Of a stretch of DNA of 64,000 bases, positions 12,451 to 24,429 are shown piece after piece; within the stretch, counting starts at the first letter, position 1; each line of letters begins with the position of its first letter. The stretch covers positions 90,249 to 154,248 of the forward strand of contig JAMZAV010001273.1 of assembly GCA_024449915.1 (NCBI GenBank), read 5' to 3'. The stretch comes from Sweltsa coloradensis. Lineage: Eukaryota > Arthropoda > Insecta > Plecoptera > Chloroperlidae. A program made the translations under genes and the position numbers. The notes beneath the pieces are model-generated. The model saw only the letters and a program-made list of their open reading frames with translations. It had not been told where the DNA came from and searched no databases.

Positions 12451-14169
12451 TGGGTTTTCGTAACTGTCCTTCACCCTCCAATTTCGTGGACAGTTGAATG
12501 TTGATCTTTTTTCCTTGATATGTTATAGAATTTTGTATAATTGGAGTCTTGTAAGGAGATTATATCAAAGAGTAGTTATAAGAATTCACTGCCAGGTGTT
12601 TGTGGTTGGTTTTGTATTAAAAGCTATAAATTGGTTTTGATTAAAAACATTTTTCGTTTTTTTTTTCGATAATTCATAGTTTTGAGAATTCAGAGGCAGA
12701 TATTTGTTGTTTAACTAAATGCATCTTGGATTTCATTTGTACCAAAAGTTGTGAATATAATAGGTTTTGATATTTAAATGTTCGGTTTGTAGCTGTGTAA
12801 ATTTAATTTTTACAATAAATACCTTCCTCTGCTTATGAGAAACGAGAAGGTTTTCTAATCAGCCGGATTTACAATTGGCTCCGTATTTCCGATAGCAATC
12901 CCTCCCCGCGCGCCCTCCCCGCCCCCACGACCCAAGTTCAATCAGCTTGACCCAACAGAGCGGCAGGCCTATCAGCAGGCTACCAGCACAGTGCTCCAAT
13001 GATTCAAGCTACCTCATACCACAGACAACTGAGCTACAGCTAGGGAAGAATATCGAGGTTACCTGTCGAGTACTAAACAAGAACATCTTGGATAGTGTGA
13101 TCATACTTGTGCCTGAATACGAATTCATAACTTAAAGATGAAAGTTTATTGAAAATTACACTTGAATTTTCTTTTAAGATTAGGCAGAGACCCGCTATGT
13201 GAATGTATTAGTAGACCTATAGTAATTGACATGGATTCTAAACAAATGTTTAATCGAAAACACACGTACCAATGAGCTATGAATGGTTTATAAAAACAAT
13301 TCGACATCAAATAAAGTACATGAATTTGCAGGTAGATTCTTATCACCCGTCCCTACAAAAATTACCTCTGGTGCGAATTAGACCAACTCTTTTGTGTTCT
13401 GTTTACCTGGTCGTGAAAACTCCCATCAATCAACAATCGCCGCCTCAGTGTTGCCGTGGACAAGAGGGGGTAATCTAGCGTAGAACATGACGTGCTGTCA
13501 GACCACGAGTGGTGTGGTTTAGGTTCATGCAGGAGCCTCCACCGACGGAGGATAAGTTTTTGACAGATAAATCGATCAGTTGCAGACTTTCGAACAAAAC
13601 CGAAAAAACACTTTTACGGAAATTTACTATGATTGTCGATTTAATTCCGTTATAAAAGTGCGATGCTATTACATAAGTAATTTTAAAAACGTGTTTTAAG
13701 TTTTTTCTTGGAGGGGGGGAAAGAGCTTGTACCGAATGGCTGACTATTATATCCTTGGGATGATTCGTAAGTGTTGTTTTGGAGACCTCAATAACATATG
13801 CTTACTATATTCTTCTTTTCTAAGTAAATAGTTTGCAGGTTACAATAATTTTTTTTTTAAATTATTGATATTTTTCTCACGATTTTTACTTCAATATTAT
13901 TCATTTAAATTTGTCACTCACTTCACTTATAAAATTATGAATAAATCTTCTTGCAAACAACATGTGTTGAACATGAATGTAGTTTTTTCGATACATATGA
14001 ATATAACATTTTATTTTATAAAATGTGTTTGATTTGCCAACAATGGTACGTTTATTTATTTTTATTTTATTTTCAAATAGTTAATTACATGGACACTTTG
14101 GCATTGGGTGTTCTTCACACGAACGAAATGATATTGATAATAATATTGATTACAAGATGATGTAATTAC

Positions 14170-14244
14170 CTTATAAAAAGCCGTCGAGATGAACATTTGC
14201 CTGTTTCCATCGAACATGCTTGCGTTGTCTTCTGCTACGGCCGT
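14170..14244 (-). CDS. Receptor guanylate cyclase, kinase-homology domain N-lobe exon 1
   Basis: This 75-nt exon (phase 0 to 0, 25 codons) encodes TAVAEDNASMFDGNRQMF followed by ISTAFYK. It corresponds to GC-A TTEGQFQVFAKTAYYK, the beta2 region of the kinase-homology domain. The acceptor is tttgtttcag; the donor is gtaatt, weaker than the others in this gene. The exon is short and would be invisible without its neighbours. Its assignment rests on the matching phase, the STAFYK/KTAYYK match, and direct continuity with the next exon, which begins GTEVALK like GC-A GNLVAVK. Being symmetric, it could be skipped without a frameshift. Confidence 0.85.
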
Positions 14245-17230
14245 CTGAAAACAAAACAAAGAACAAACTGTGATGATATTGCAGCACAGGTGATCAGAAA
14301 TGAGATTTCAAACATTTAAATCATACATATGTTCAATGTAGCGTTAGTATCTATATTTAACGGGGATGAGTTTATATTTTCACATAGTGAGTTAACATTT
14401 TAATAACCATTCAAGCTATACTCGGTCAAGTTGAAACGAAATTTGCAAATCATAGTTGCATAATTGGTTATGAAACAGTTTACCACAAGATGTTGACAAA
14501 GAAATTGGGTAGCACCTAGCCTAGCGTATTTCTTTATTAGGGCTCTTTGTGAACGCATTTTACAGTAATAATTTAATGTCATCAAGATCGAATTGGCCGT
14601 TCAGCCGGTAAATAGCGAACTAACTGACAAAAAATAATATCAAAATAGGACAAAACTATCTATACATTTTAGCGTAATATATATGTATACATTTTAATGA
14701 TCACGCAAATGAATTGTGATTGCTATTCATGTCCGAAATGCAACCTTGATAAAAAGGTAACACTTAGCTGAAAAAATTTAAAAAGGGTTATAAGTAAAGC
14801 TACTACGATTTTAATGAGAAATATTTTGACAACTTTATCAAAAACGTGACAAGTCAAGACCACAAATTCGAAGGAAACCTGAAAAAACATTAAGTTCGGA
14901 TCGTTTGTTTGTCCGCTGAATAACGAAAATAGGACACAAAACAAGAAGAGAAAATCACTCGAGCTATTTTTCTCAGTGTAGTCAAATTGAAGACAGCTAC
15001 ATTCGCTAGATCCCTATGATCATCCAACTATCGTAGCTACGTCATCCACACTAATTAGAATCTTGCGTTGAAGCGAAGTGCTATACCGTCATCAAATTAT
15101 TACCATTCCGTATAATGTGCGGAGTGAGATAATATATTGCTATTCAGAAACAAATAGAATTATCACATTGCTTCGGCAGTCAGCGTCAATTAGCGACATT
15201 CACATTCAATAAGCGTACATGAATTTACGTAATTGAATTAGTAAAATTAAACCATGCACATTGCACATCGTTCACATCGAATTTGCAAAAATTACCATGA
15301 TTATATTATATTACTCATAACCTATCACAGAGTAGTAGGTGTCAATAATGATCAACACATTTTATCGAAGTATTTTGGAAATAATGGTCTTGGTTATAAA
15401 TAGTTCAAAAACCGAATTTATTGTATTTTGTTTTAAAGAGCAGACTACTTATTCCTCATATGAATATTATTTGCCATGAATCAAACTGCATTGAAACGAT
15501 TACTAATAAATGCAAGCGTCCCTGCATGTGGCTTTGCTGGGTGTAAATCTATTTTTTTCAGATATCCCTCACAATACTTGTCTAATTGATTCATTTCATA
15601 TTCGTTTTAATGTTTAAATCGGAAATATCCATGGGTGAGACCCTAATTGAAAACCAAGCATTAACTTGATTTAAGCTGTGCGCATGAGTCTCGATATAAA
15701 ATAAAAGTTTCATGTAGACCAACTCTAAAGTTAGGGTACTGATTTAAAACACTAATTTGCTAGCGTTAATTGAACGTGAACGTTGACTTTTTCATAAACT
15801 AAAACACCGAACACAACTTTTCTTTCGACCCGCAGGGAATCGCTCAGCTAATTAATAAAAAAAGCTTGTGATTTCAAATAATTTAAAGTTACGCTATTTG
15901 TGATAATATTGTTACGTGAGTTTATGTTGAGTTGAAAGTTAAAACAATAAGCAATTACTTTACTCTAGAGCTAGAGGGAAAATTCAACAACGAGAAATAT
16001 ATTTTGGTTATTTATAGTAATTTGTTTAACAGGGTATGCTTTTTAAAAAAAACTTTAGACGATTTTTTTTGTTTTGAGTAACATTCCATTAAAATTTCGA
16101 AGTAAATTCTAGTAAATAAATATATACATATATGAAATTACAAACCTTCAGCGTAAACCTGCTATAAGGATGGGAGGCTAATATATATATTTAAGATTTA
16201 AGGCTATCGTATAGTACATTAAATGGAAAGCAATGTTTTGAAATAAAACTGCGTTTGATTATTATTGTTATTATTGTATACAATAAGTTATTGTCAGTAA
16301 TAGTTATTTATTTATGTATTGTTACTTCAAAATTTAAAATCGAAAATTATCGGAAATTGATTTATTTGTTCAAAATATACATGCTTGGAACATTTTCCCT
16401 AATAATGTTTGAGGATCATTGGAAACATATTTTCGGAAAGTTATTCTCCTTCTTCTCGTATGTGCACGTCTCTTGATAATTTTAAATTGTTGTCATATAA
16501 TGTTAAATTGTAATTGATACGTTTTGTTTCTGTTTCAGTTTTGTATATTTGGTATGTTGTGATCCCTAGTTGGACTCGATGGGTGCTAGTGTTTCCTGGG
16601 TTTCAGGGTTTGCTGGTTTGTATGACTTTATGACATGATAATTAGTATTGCTTGTTCGTATGGTTAGGTAGTTACGTGGATGTTTGCCACTAGTTGAACT
16701 AAGAAAGTTTGTGTTTTTGGTCAGTGTGTCTTCTAAGTTAGTTTAGCCGTTCGCTCCGTACGGTGGCTTGTTGGTTTGTATAGCTCGTTAGTTTGGTACT
16801 GGGAGTTTACCCTCAACTCAATGTGTATAATATATAGGTTAATGTAATATTCATCCCAACCAGAGATGTAATTGTTTTTTTGTTTTTAAAATAACAAAGT
16901 ATTAATATGACCAAAACGTTATACACGTATAGGGTACATAAAGTCGCGAAGCGGCCTAGTGTATTACAATCCTTGTTGGGCCACCATGTAGTTCAGCCAT
17001 AACATAAAACTTAAGTACATCCGCTTCCATTTCAACATCACTTTGCATTCAAGTGAGTTGTGAGTAGTCCAATATCAAGATTCACGTGAAGGAAATTGGT
17101 TTAAAACAAGTGGATATTACTGAAATGTACTAACATTGTTTCGATAATCAAATATGCACGTTGCGTAACTCACTCGTCAATTCAGCTTTTTAGCAGATGA
17201 TAGTGAAATCGTTATCAGAACCCAACTCAC
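14245..17230 (-). other. Intron between first KHD exon and juxtamembrane exon
   Basis: This 2,986-bp intron contains scattered remnants of element family B (about 14580-14990). The remaining 2.2 kb is AT-rich; no gene or RNA was recognised. Confidence 0.8.
14580..14990 (+). mobile_element. Decayed remnant of element family B
   Basis: Short blocks match family B termini elsewhere in the window: ATCAAGATCGAATTGGCCGT followed by GGTAAATAGCGAAC (compare atcaagatcg and gccgtttgcccggtagagagcgaac near 41670-41710), and CTCGAGCTATTTTTCTCAGT followed by AAATTGAAGAC (compare 41740-41780). The copy is heavily diverged and has no clear ends. Confidence 0.45.
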
Positions 17231-17357
17231 CAGTAGGCTGTCTCGCTTGGCCAGACTGAAGACACTGCCACGAGCCTTCCCCACAGGAACGAGGACGATG
17301 TCCCCCCAGCTAACCTTCCAGTTCATAGAGGCTATCCCGGCCTCCAGCTTGTAGTGC
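17231..17357 (-). CDS. Receptor guanylate cyclase, cytoplasmic juxtamembrane / start of kinase-homology domain
   Basis: This 127-nt exon completes the arginine codon after the membrane helix and encodes 42 residues beginning HYKLEAGIASMNWKVSWGDI and ending SLAKRDSLL. It aligns with GC-A [21 protein letters not shown], so the W-x-V-x-W pattern is conserved. The acceptor is gttctgcag and the donor gtgagt; it ends in phase 0. In GC-A the following segment has the glycine-rich GRGSNYGSLL and a cluster of regulatory phosphorylation sites. Here the equivalent is AKRDSLL, with no glycine loop and only a few Ser residues (GSVFS, RDS). If that alignment holds, phospho-regulation or nucleotide binding by this pseudokinase may differ. 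Confidence 0.93.
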
Positions 17358-18049
17358 CTGCAGAACACAACCATTTATCAAGTCGTTACTGCGTTTATTT
17401 CAATATATGGGAACTTTTGAATATAAATTTAGAAGTTTTTTGATGCAAGAACCACGTAGTTATTCGTCGATTTAAATCAGGCACGGCGTTATCATTATTC
17501 TTATTTTGAGTGCAAGTTATCAAAAGTATGAAACATCTCAGCAATTAATTTTATATTTAAAATAGTATGTATAAAAATATGATATGAGGACCTATGGCAT
17601 TATATAATATTAGCTTCTGATTTGGTTTCCTGCGTAAACATGTTTATGTGCTGAGGACACAGTGTTTCTCTGTTGTAAGTTGATGGAGTTATTTTATAAA
17701 ACATTCATTTAGAGTCTATCAAATCGTTTCCAATTAATTATTATTTTGTTAATAATGAGATAGTTCAAATGGTATGAGGTAGATTACAAAAATACTATTC
17801 AACACTCATATCGTAAGTAGCCTCGAGGTCGAGCGAGCAATACAAAGTAATAACATTTATCAATTTCCCCGAATTTGTCATTCTCGCCTAAGGATATTCC
17901 GTGAATTAAAACGAAACTTTACCAACCCAAACTAAACTAATCCCCATGCTGTACTAATAATTACACTTTTTAATTCAATTACGCCATGCACATTCACAAC
18001 TACATCATTCACAAGTAATGTGCTAAAAACTTTTAACGTAATTCAGAAA

Positions 18050-18270
18050 TTATAAAATTCTCAGCGGGGTATCAAACCCCGGTCTCCCAATTGCCGGTTG
18101 GGTGCTTGAATTACCCCTAAGCTACCGAGGCGGTTTAGTAAATAGCATCTGGATTGTTGGTGCGTATTGTAAATCTGAATAGACTGGGGTTCGATCCCCC
18201 GCTCTGATGATTTGTTCCACATGATCAATACACCTACGGGAGTAGTTCCCGATCAACGAAATAGAGAAAC
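18050..18270 (-). mobile_element. tRNA-derived SINE (family S2)
   Basis: The minus strand reads CCTCGGTAGCTTAGGGGTAA (A-box-like) and then GGGGTTTGATACCCC (B-box-like stem and loop). A related head is at about 52990-53065. The adjoining plus-strand sequence carries the CACCTACGGGAGTAGTTCCC block, related to the S1 terminus. This is probably a composite or rearranged SINE. Confidence 0.55.
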
Positions 18271-19363
18271 ATTTGATACCATCTACTTTAATTATCAATA
18301 ATGATTAAATGTTGATTTTATTATATCCATTTACCAAATCAAATCAAACTATTGCTAAATGATTCGTTTTATCAACGGTATGGAAGGCGTTAACAAACTG
18401 CCAAGGATCGATTCGTTCCGCAATGCAAATAATATTATATAAACCATCAATCAATCAATAAAGGTGTGTACATTAATTCAATAAAAATGCTTCAACACAT
18501 TACTATGTCTCGTGGTATAAGCTGCCAGCATAGATTATTAATTAGTATGTATTAACAAACACTTCAGTGGATAAAAACTATAATAAAATGTTAATATAAA
18601 ACAGCGTTTCGGGAAAGCCACTATACAATACTAAAGTGCATTAGATTTCTGCAAATACATGCATTATTATTTTTCTTAGCCTGCTTTATTGAGAAACGTT
18701 TTGCCATAATATTGTACCTTACTATTCCCCCCATTTATTTCCGCACTTTTTATCAATTTGTTTTACAATAATGGACACGAACGAACCCCTTCTCCCCATG
18801 AAAATGTTTTAGTAAACAGGGATCATATATAAGTTTCACCATGTCGAGACGTCATACGCAAAATAACGCGTGTGCGGTGACCTAATTAGTGCAAACAACA
18901 TTAATATTCTTTGTAATCCCAACTGGGAATCCGTGTTCTCATTCCAAGTCAAGTACTCCGTGAATAACAAGTTTGAAGTTGAACTGAACCGATTTAGTGC
19001 TGACCTTAATTAAAACATCTGCCCACGTTGAATATGCTAAAGTTGGAATTCATACGAGCTACCATCCCCCACTAATGCTTTGTTAAAAATGTTTTTGAAA
19101 TGCAATCGCTGTCCGATTCCATTCCATATTAGTTGGATAATTATTTGTAACAACGTCGTTTTTACTTTTTATATTTCCGCTTAAATGATACATATGGGAC
19201 GTATTTCATTTTATTATAGCCAGAGTTTTGCTTTTGTCCAAATTCAATCCAAATCGAGCTTTGCGATCCAACTGTTTATTCATAGTAGTTATTAATATGA
19301 AATAAATAAAACAAGTAACTCGGCATGTATTGTCAACACATGTATATTGTCAATAGTGTTATA

Positions 19364-19682
19364 CCACACGAAATGTAATATATTTAGAGGTACGTGAAAA
19401 TAGCGTTTTGTGAATAGATGCTACAAAGCGCTATATTTTCACTTAAAACAAAGGTTTTCAAGTCCTACTTTATTTTATTTTCCATACTATCTATAATTTG
19501 TTTATACACATCTTTATTCAGTTGATATTAATTCAACCTTGATGACCAAATTTCAAATTAAAAATCTGAAAAAAGTACATACACATGGTTTTGAGATTAG
19601 CCAAAAAATAGATGCTACAAAACGCTATAAAATGACACTTGAAAATGCTATCTACACGCACCTCTAAATATATTATTTGTGG
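19364..19682. mobile_element. MITE with ~80-bp inverted arms and TA target duplication
   Basis: This 319-bp element begins CCACACG and ends TTTGTGG, with TA on both sides (19362-19363 and 19683-19684). The left arm carries AATATATTTAGAGGTACGTG and then AGCGTTTTGTGAATAGATG. The right arm is its imperfect reverse complement (CACGCACCTCTAAATATATT, and CATCTATT reversed near 19608). The whole element can fold back. TA duplication and foldback structure suggest a Tc1/mariner-type non-autonomous element; no transposase is present. Confidence 0.6.
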
Positions 19683-20243
19683 TAATACATTCTTATGCAC
19701 GTCTAAATTGTATTTATTTTGAACTGATTATTGGGATGTGGACATACATTTTAGTTCGTTCCTCGTTTTGAATCACCATTCACAGTTTACATGTACCACA
19801 TAGGCTACTCGGGTACTGATTACCTTAAATGGGGCGCTGAGCTTGGCTCAACTCAAATGCATGCACGCAATTGTTGATCATTTCTGCTGAACGGTTGTTA
19901 ATAGCATATTAAATTTTGCATAAATGTTTATAAAGTAAAACATGGATTTTAATTCAGAAAATTCCCAGGAAACCGATTATCTTGTGATTTATTCACCAAA
20001 TTAACCTGCGCGTTCACATTGATTTAAATGTTAGCATCCAGTGTGAAAATTTGCAATAAATAATATACACTTGGAATAAATTCCCGAATTTGACAAAAAT
20101 TCAGTAAATTACGGAGATTTCACTTTATTTTTTTTATTCAAAATCAATTTATTATTTTAGAAACACGCGTCCTGGATCTGATAGATTGATTCCTTAAAAA
20201 CGTTCGTATGAAATATAATACCGATGTTATTAACAGTTTAACC

Positions 20244-20282
20244 GGGGGGGGGGGGGGGGGGGAACTGAAAAAAAAAAAAAAA
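20244..20282. repeat. Poly-G (19) followed by poly-A tract
   Basis: Nineteen consecutive G residues at 20244-20262, a short AACTG spacer, then 15 A residues. Similar long G tracts occur at 36033-36050 and 58631-58646. Tracts of this kind are error-prone in sequencing, so the exact length is unreliable. Confidence 0.9.
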
Positions 20283-21339
20283 TGATCGCTGAAACTCGTC
20301 TTCGCGCCAACCTCAGGACAGCGACCCAAATAACAAACTTAAAAGGCTATCGTTTTGATGCACCATGCACTCAACTCAGTAAGAAACAACTGCGAATACT
20401 ACCGAGGCTGTGGGTTTGAGCCCTAGTTGGGTAAAACTTCAGAGTATAAGCTTCACAATAGCACAACAGTGACAGTATGGTAAAAATACATAAAGAGAAA
20501 GATTGTAATCAGAAATCCGAACAATCTTCTACACCCAACATGAATCCAATTGAATCGACACCATTGGATGAAACATTACATACATACATTAAAGATGAAT
20601 ATAAGTATTCTGTATTATTAGTGTTTCTCGTAATAAATGTCACGCTGTTTATCAGTGGTTTAAACCGAACACCGAACACCAACCGCTAAACATTTACTAA
20701 TGGTTTGGGTTTATGTAAACTCTACCAAAGTTGGTAATAATGAGAGAATCGTTAGTGGCCAATAATCTCAAGAAAACATTTGCGTCTACTCCTTGTATAT
20801 TCTTGTTCTTTAGCTATATTACTCGCGATTTCTTTAGCTTAAACCAATGACGGTAACCTTTCGACCTTTCCAACGATCTATAAAGGTCACGGTATATGTA
20901 AAAGGTAAAGTTACAAAGTTGGTATGTTTTGTCATATTGAATTGAATATTTATATTTACAAACCAACAAATCCGCCTGTTTTATTATGATCAAATTACGA
21001 TTTCAATGCGAGAATAATTGTTAAACGGAATAATTCCATTAAATCATCCCAGTGATCCGTGTTAACTAGCATTAAAACGAGAGCCCGATCAAATCAACTT
21101 GTTTATTGTGTTTCACACTTTTATCTTCCCCACAACGTGTGTCGTCACCGACCGAGCCCTGACGAGCGCCGGGATACAGCTGTCTAGGCGAGGATCTCGT
21201 CGCCGTCAGCGTGAGGGGTTGGAAGTGACAGATCTGAACGGCTTGATGCGAGGGAGGAAGAGGAGACCGACGAGCGAAGCTATAAACTGTTAACGAAAGT
21301 GGAAAGTGTCAAGTTATGAATGGCACATGGCGTATGCCC

Positions 21340-21495
21340 CAGTGAGGAAAATGAATAAAGTGAAATAAGCCAGAAACCGGCACCTCCACCAAAATCGGTC
21401 GTTAAATTATAATCGTCTACAACTTGTTGACTTCACTGCCAATCGCAGGTACATCTGAATTAATGATAGTGACATTATATGACATTCGATTCATT
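21340..21495 (+). repeat. Direct repeat flanking the PLE/LINE block, left copy
   Basis: It resembles 23865-24020 over about 150 bp in the same orientation. Shared blocks are AAGTGAAATAA-CCAG-AACC, GGCACCTCCACCAAAA, GTTAAATTAT, CAACTTGT, TTCACTGCCAA and GAATTAATG-TAGTGACAT. The GGCACCTCCACC motif also occurs alone elsewhere (reverse at 4383, 23117 and 31921; forward at 41976). Confidence 0.65.
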
Positions 21496-21532
21496 TTTAT
21501 TAACTATATTATTAATGAACACAATTAACTGG

Positions 21533-22339
21533 TTGCTTTTATTGCTTTTGACGTTTTAGCCCAACTGCGTGGGCTATCCTCAGAAAACAAGAAATAAAAT
21601 TAAAAAAACTTACAAAAATATAAGCCAAGACAAGGCTTTACATGGAAAAACAAAATAACAACAACAAAACAAACATACAAGGAACAAGGAACAAGATTGA
21701 AAGAACTTAAAGCGCATTGTAGTCATGCTCGAGAAGAACAGTCGGCGGTTGCTAAACATGCTTGTGAAAATGCTAATAATCCAAGACATGAAATTATGTT
21801 TGATATGCCACAATAGTTTGCAAAGAACCTCGGTTACTACCAAGATTGGTTAGAGAGTCCATTGAAATAGCTAAAACACCAAACAATTTTAATGGTGATG
21901 TTGGGTTTAAGCTGAGCGGGTCGTCGTGGGCGCTCATATTAAAACTGATACAAGACAACTCCAACGCTGGCCGTATCGCAAATAAATGCATTATCCCCGA
22001 GATCTTACTGCCGGTTTCGAATACAGACCTTCTCGTCCTCCCTGTCCCGGAACTGGATCAGTCCCAAGGAAGTGGAGTTCGACGGAGTAATCGTATACGC
22101 GCCAGAAATTCTCAAATGTGAAATTGATATGGTTGTGAAGAAAATCTCATAAAAATGTAATGCAATTTTATAGAAGGCGGGGCCAGGTCATGGTAACTGT
22201 TTGTTTTGTTGTTATTATTTTGTTTTTCCATGTAAAGCCTTGTCTTGGCTTATATTTTTGTAAGTTTTTTAATTTTATTTCTTGTTTTCTGAGGATAGCC
22301 CACACAGTTGGGCTGAAACGTCAAAAGCAATAAAAGCAG
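21533..22339 (+). mobile_element. Penelope-like element fragment with inverted terminal arms
   Basis: Two ~141-bp arms, 21533-21673 and 22199-22339, are near-perfect reverse complements (landmark GCCCAACTG-GTGGGCTATCC). Between them is the C-terminal part of a PLE protein: LKAHCSHAREEQSAVAKHAC, then ATIVCKEPRLLPRLVRESIE in another frame, then GDVGFKLSGS and a tail ending near 22121. The same protein occurs at 54.5-55.0 kb, where it is preceded by a GIY-YIG motif. PLEs carry reverse transcriptase plus GIY-YIG endonuclease and can have inverted pseudo-LTRs. This copy is 5'-truncated (no RT or YIG motif) and carries a 1-bp deletion near 21804 relative to the other copy. Confidence 0.75.
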
Positions 22340-22485
22340 ATTCGACGCGGCGAAATGTCCCGACCAGTTAATTGTATTCATTATTTACCGGGCCGCGAAA
22401 GCCTTAAATTTGAAAGTATATTATTAATTTTATTAAGTTTATACATCACTTATAGACTACAATATTCTCTAATTCCCATTTTTAA

Positions 22486-23055
22486 TTCTTTAAAACTATT
22501 AGGCATTAACATCACAAATGACTTGAAATGGAATGTGCAAACATTCTCTATCTATCTATTTGTTCGTAACAGAGCTGTTTCCTTGCTTGGGTTTGTAAAT
22601 AGGCGTATCGGTAGGAGTAGGCAACGTACAATTCAAACCGCTTACCTTACTCTAATTAGACCTGTTTTAACATATGGCATTCCAGCGTGGCATCCAACTA
22701 CACAGCAAAATATGTGCAAACAAAAAAGTTCTAGTCTAGTTTCAACCCCAGTGCTACTACACGCCGCAATCTATGTAAGGTTTCTTAAATTATTTTTTTT
22801 TGTAAGCAACATGTTAAGTTGTTGAGTGGTATGCTGTGTAGTAAGGTGGATTTAGATCCGTTCTTAAGAATATCCATTAGCGAAAGACAGCTACTTCGAA
22901 ATGATAATGGCATTCCCTTGATACCTCTACGGGATAGAACATCAGCATATCAAAATGGTTTTTACAATCGATCTGTCTCCTTATGGAATGCACTTCCAAA
23001 TGAGTTAAAAACAAACAATAGTTTCAATAGCGCCATCAAAGATTATTTTAAGTAG
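22486..23055 (+). pseudogene. LINE (non-LTR retrotransposon) reverse transcriptase C-terminus, broken
   Basis: The first frame reads LKLLGINITNDLKWN, LLGFVNRRI, TAYLTLIRPVLTYGIPAWHP. These are the motifs after the RT palm in Jockey/CR1-superfamily LINEs (LGI-x-D-L-W; LIRP-L-YG-x-W-P). After a break near 22800 a second frame continues through RDRTSAYQNGFYNRSVSLWN and ALPNELK to a stop at 23055, the usual C-terminal WN-LP motif of these proteins. No endonuclease or catalytic RT core is present, so it is a 5'-truncated dead copy. The clade is inferred only from these motifs. Confidence 0.75.
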
Positions 23056-23864
23056 GTTGTAGTTCTGTTTTTGTTAGTTATGGTATTGTTTTGTTTGCGA
23101 GTATTATTAATGATTTTGGTGGAGGTGCCGGGTCGCGCACGTGTGGGAAAACGTAAAAATTGTTAGGCATATATATTTTTGGCGCTACCTTTTTACCAAT
23201 GCTGATTACTTAGCTATAATAGTAACCTGAGTCTTTTGATACACATTTTTATTCATTTTGGAAGTTTTGAACTATATTTGGGCACAAATAATAAAAATAT
23301 GTCACTATAATGTTCGTTTCAACATTTTCATGTAATATCACTCACTAACTGAATGTCATAGCCTAGCACTAATATTTGTGCATGATGCTTGACCATTAAA
23401 ATGATCTATAGAGAGGTTACATTTTTAAATCAGATGTTACTCTGTCTTCACGTTGGAGCCTACATTTAGACTAACATCAATAAATAAATTAATATTGTTC
23501 ATATTGTAAATAATAAATATTAGTCAAACAGCAAAATAGTGAAATTTTAAAAATAAGACGAAGACTCGGACTCGAATTGGACTCGATACTCGAGTTATTT
23601 TAAGTACTCGTTTCGGACTCGACTCGAACTCAAAAACCAGTACTCGCACACCACTAGATTTTATAATATTTATTGATGTTGTATTAATTTTGATACTGTA
23701 TTTAACTTGGACATTGTATTTTATTATTGATTGTATTAAAGGGTGACAGGTACTCACGTTCCATGGGGCAGATGCTCTTTTTGTAAATCTTTCTGTGCTG
23801 TGTGTTTTTTGAATTTATGTTTATGTTACATGTTCAAATGTTGTACAAAAAATGCAAATATTAA

Positions 23865-24020
23865 TAAATAAAATAAATGAATCAAGTGAAATAAACCAGG
23901 AACCGGCACCTCCACCAAAACCGAACGTTAAATTATTAACCGTCGACAACTTGTAGATTTCACTGCCAACCACAGGTACACCGGAATTAATGTTAGTGAC
24001 ATGAAATGACATTCAATTTT
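23865..24020 (+). repeat. Direct repeat flanking the PLE/LINE block, right copy
   Basis: Partner of 21340-21495, roughly 80-85% similar by eye. The pair brackets 2.4 kb holding the Penelope-like fragment and the LINE fragment. They may be two independent copies of one short repeat or the ends of a larger composite; the sequence does not decide this. Confidence 0.65.
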
Positions 24021-24429
24021 TTTTATTAAGTTAGCTCAACTTTTATTCATTTCATTTCACTTTTTTAAAACACATTTTAAATAAGTTATAGACAAATATT
24101 ATCTTATTTTACAACGTTGTTGTTTTATTTTGTTGTTTTTGCATTATTTATTATTTTGTATGCAATTATGGCACATACTTTTATTTATTGTCCTTTGCAC
24201 ATTAGTTTTTACAGACGAATTTGAGACGTTAAATAAATAGATAACTGATTGAAAGGTTTTCACTCGACCTTACCAAAACTACGCAAGTAATTTTACTTTT
24301 ATACTCATAAAGGTAAAGTTAATGATAAAAAGATTGAGTAGTTTATCGATTGGCCGTTCGTACAGGCGTGTTGATGCCAGTTGGGCCGTCTTTACCATAT
24401 CCTAGTAGTTTAAAGAGGTATTCACCAGC

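Larger units (their letters stand above)
5650..14169 (-). other. Intron between VALK exon and first KHD exon
   Basis: This 8.5-kb intron contains a ~40-bp fragment of the S1 SINE terminus near 5885-5925, R copy 2 with its nested SINE (8180-8935), a (TTAG)n run near 9973-9995, a short G-tract near 11101 and a tRNA-like B box (GGGTTCGAATCCC) near 12428. The rest (roughly 5930-8180, 8940-12380 and 12460-14170) is AT-rich sequence in which I see no gene. Confidence 0.8.
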
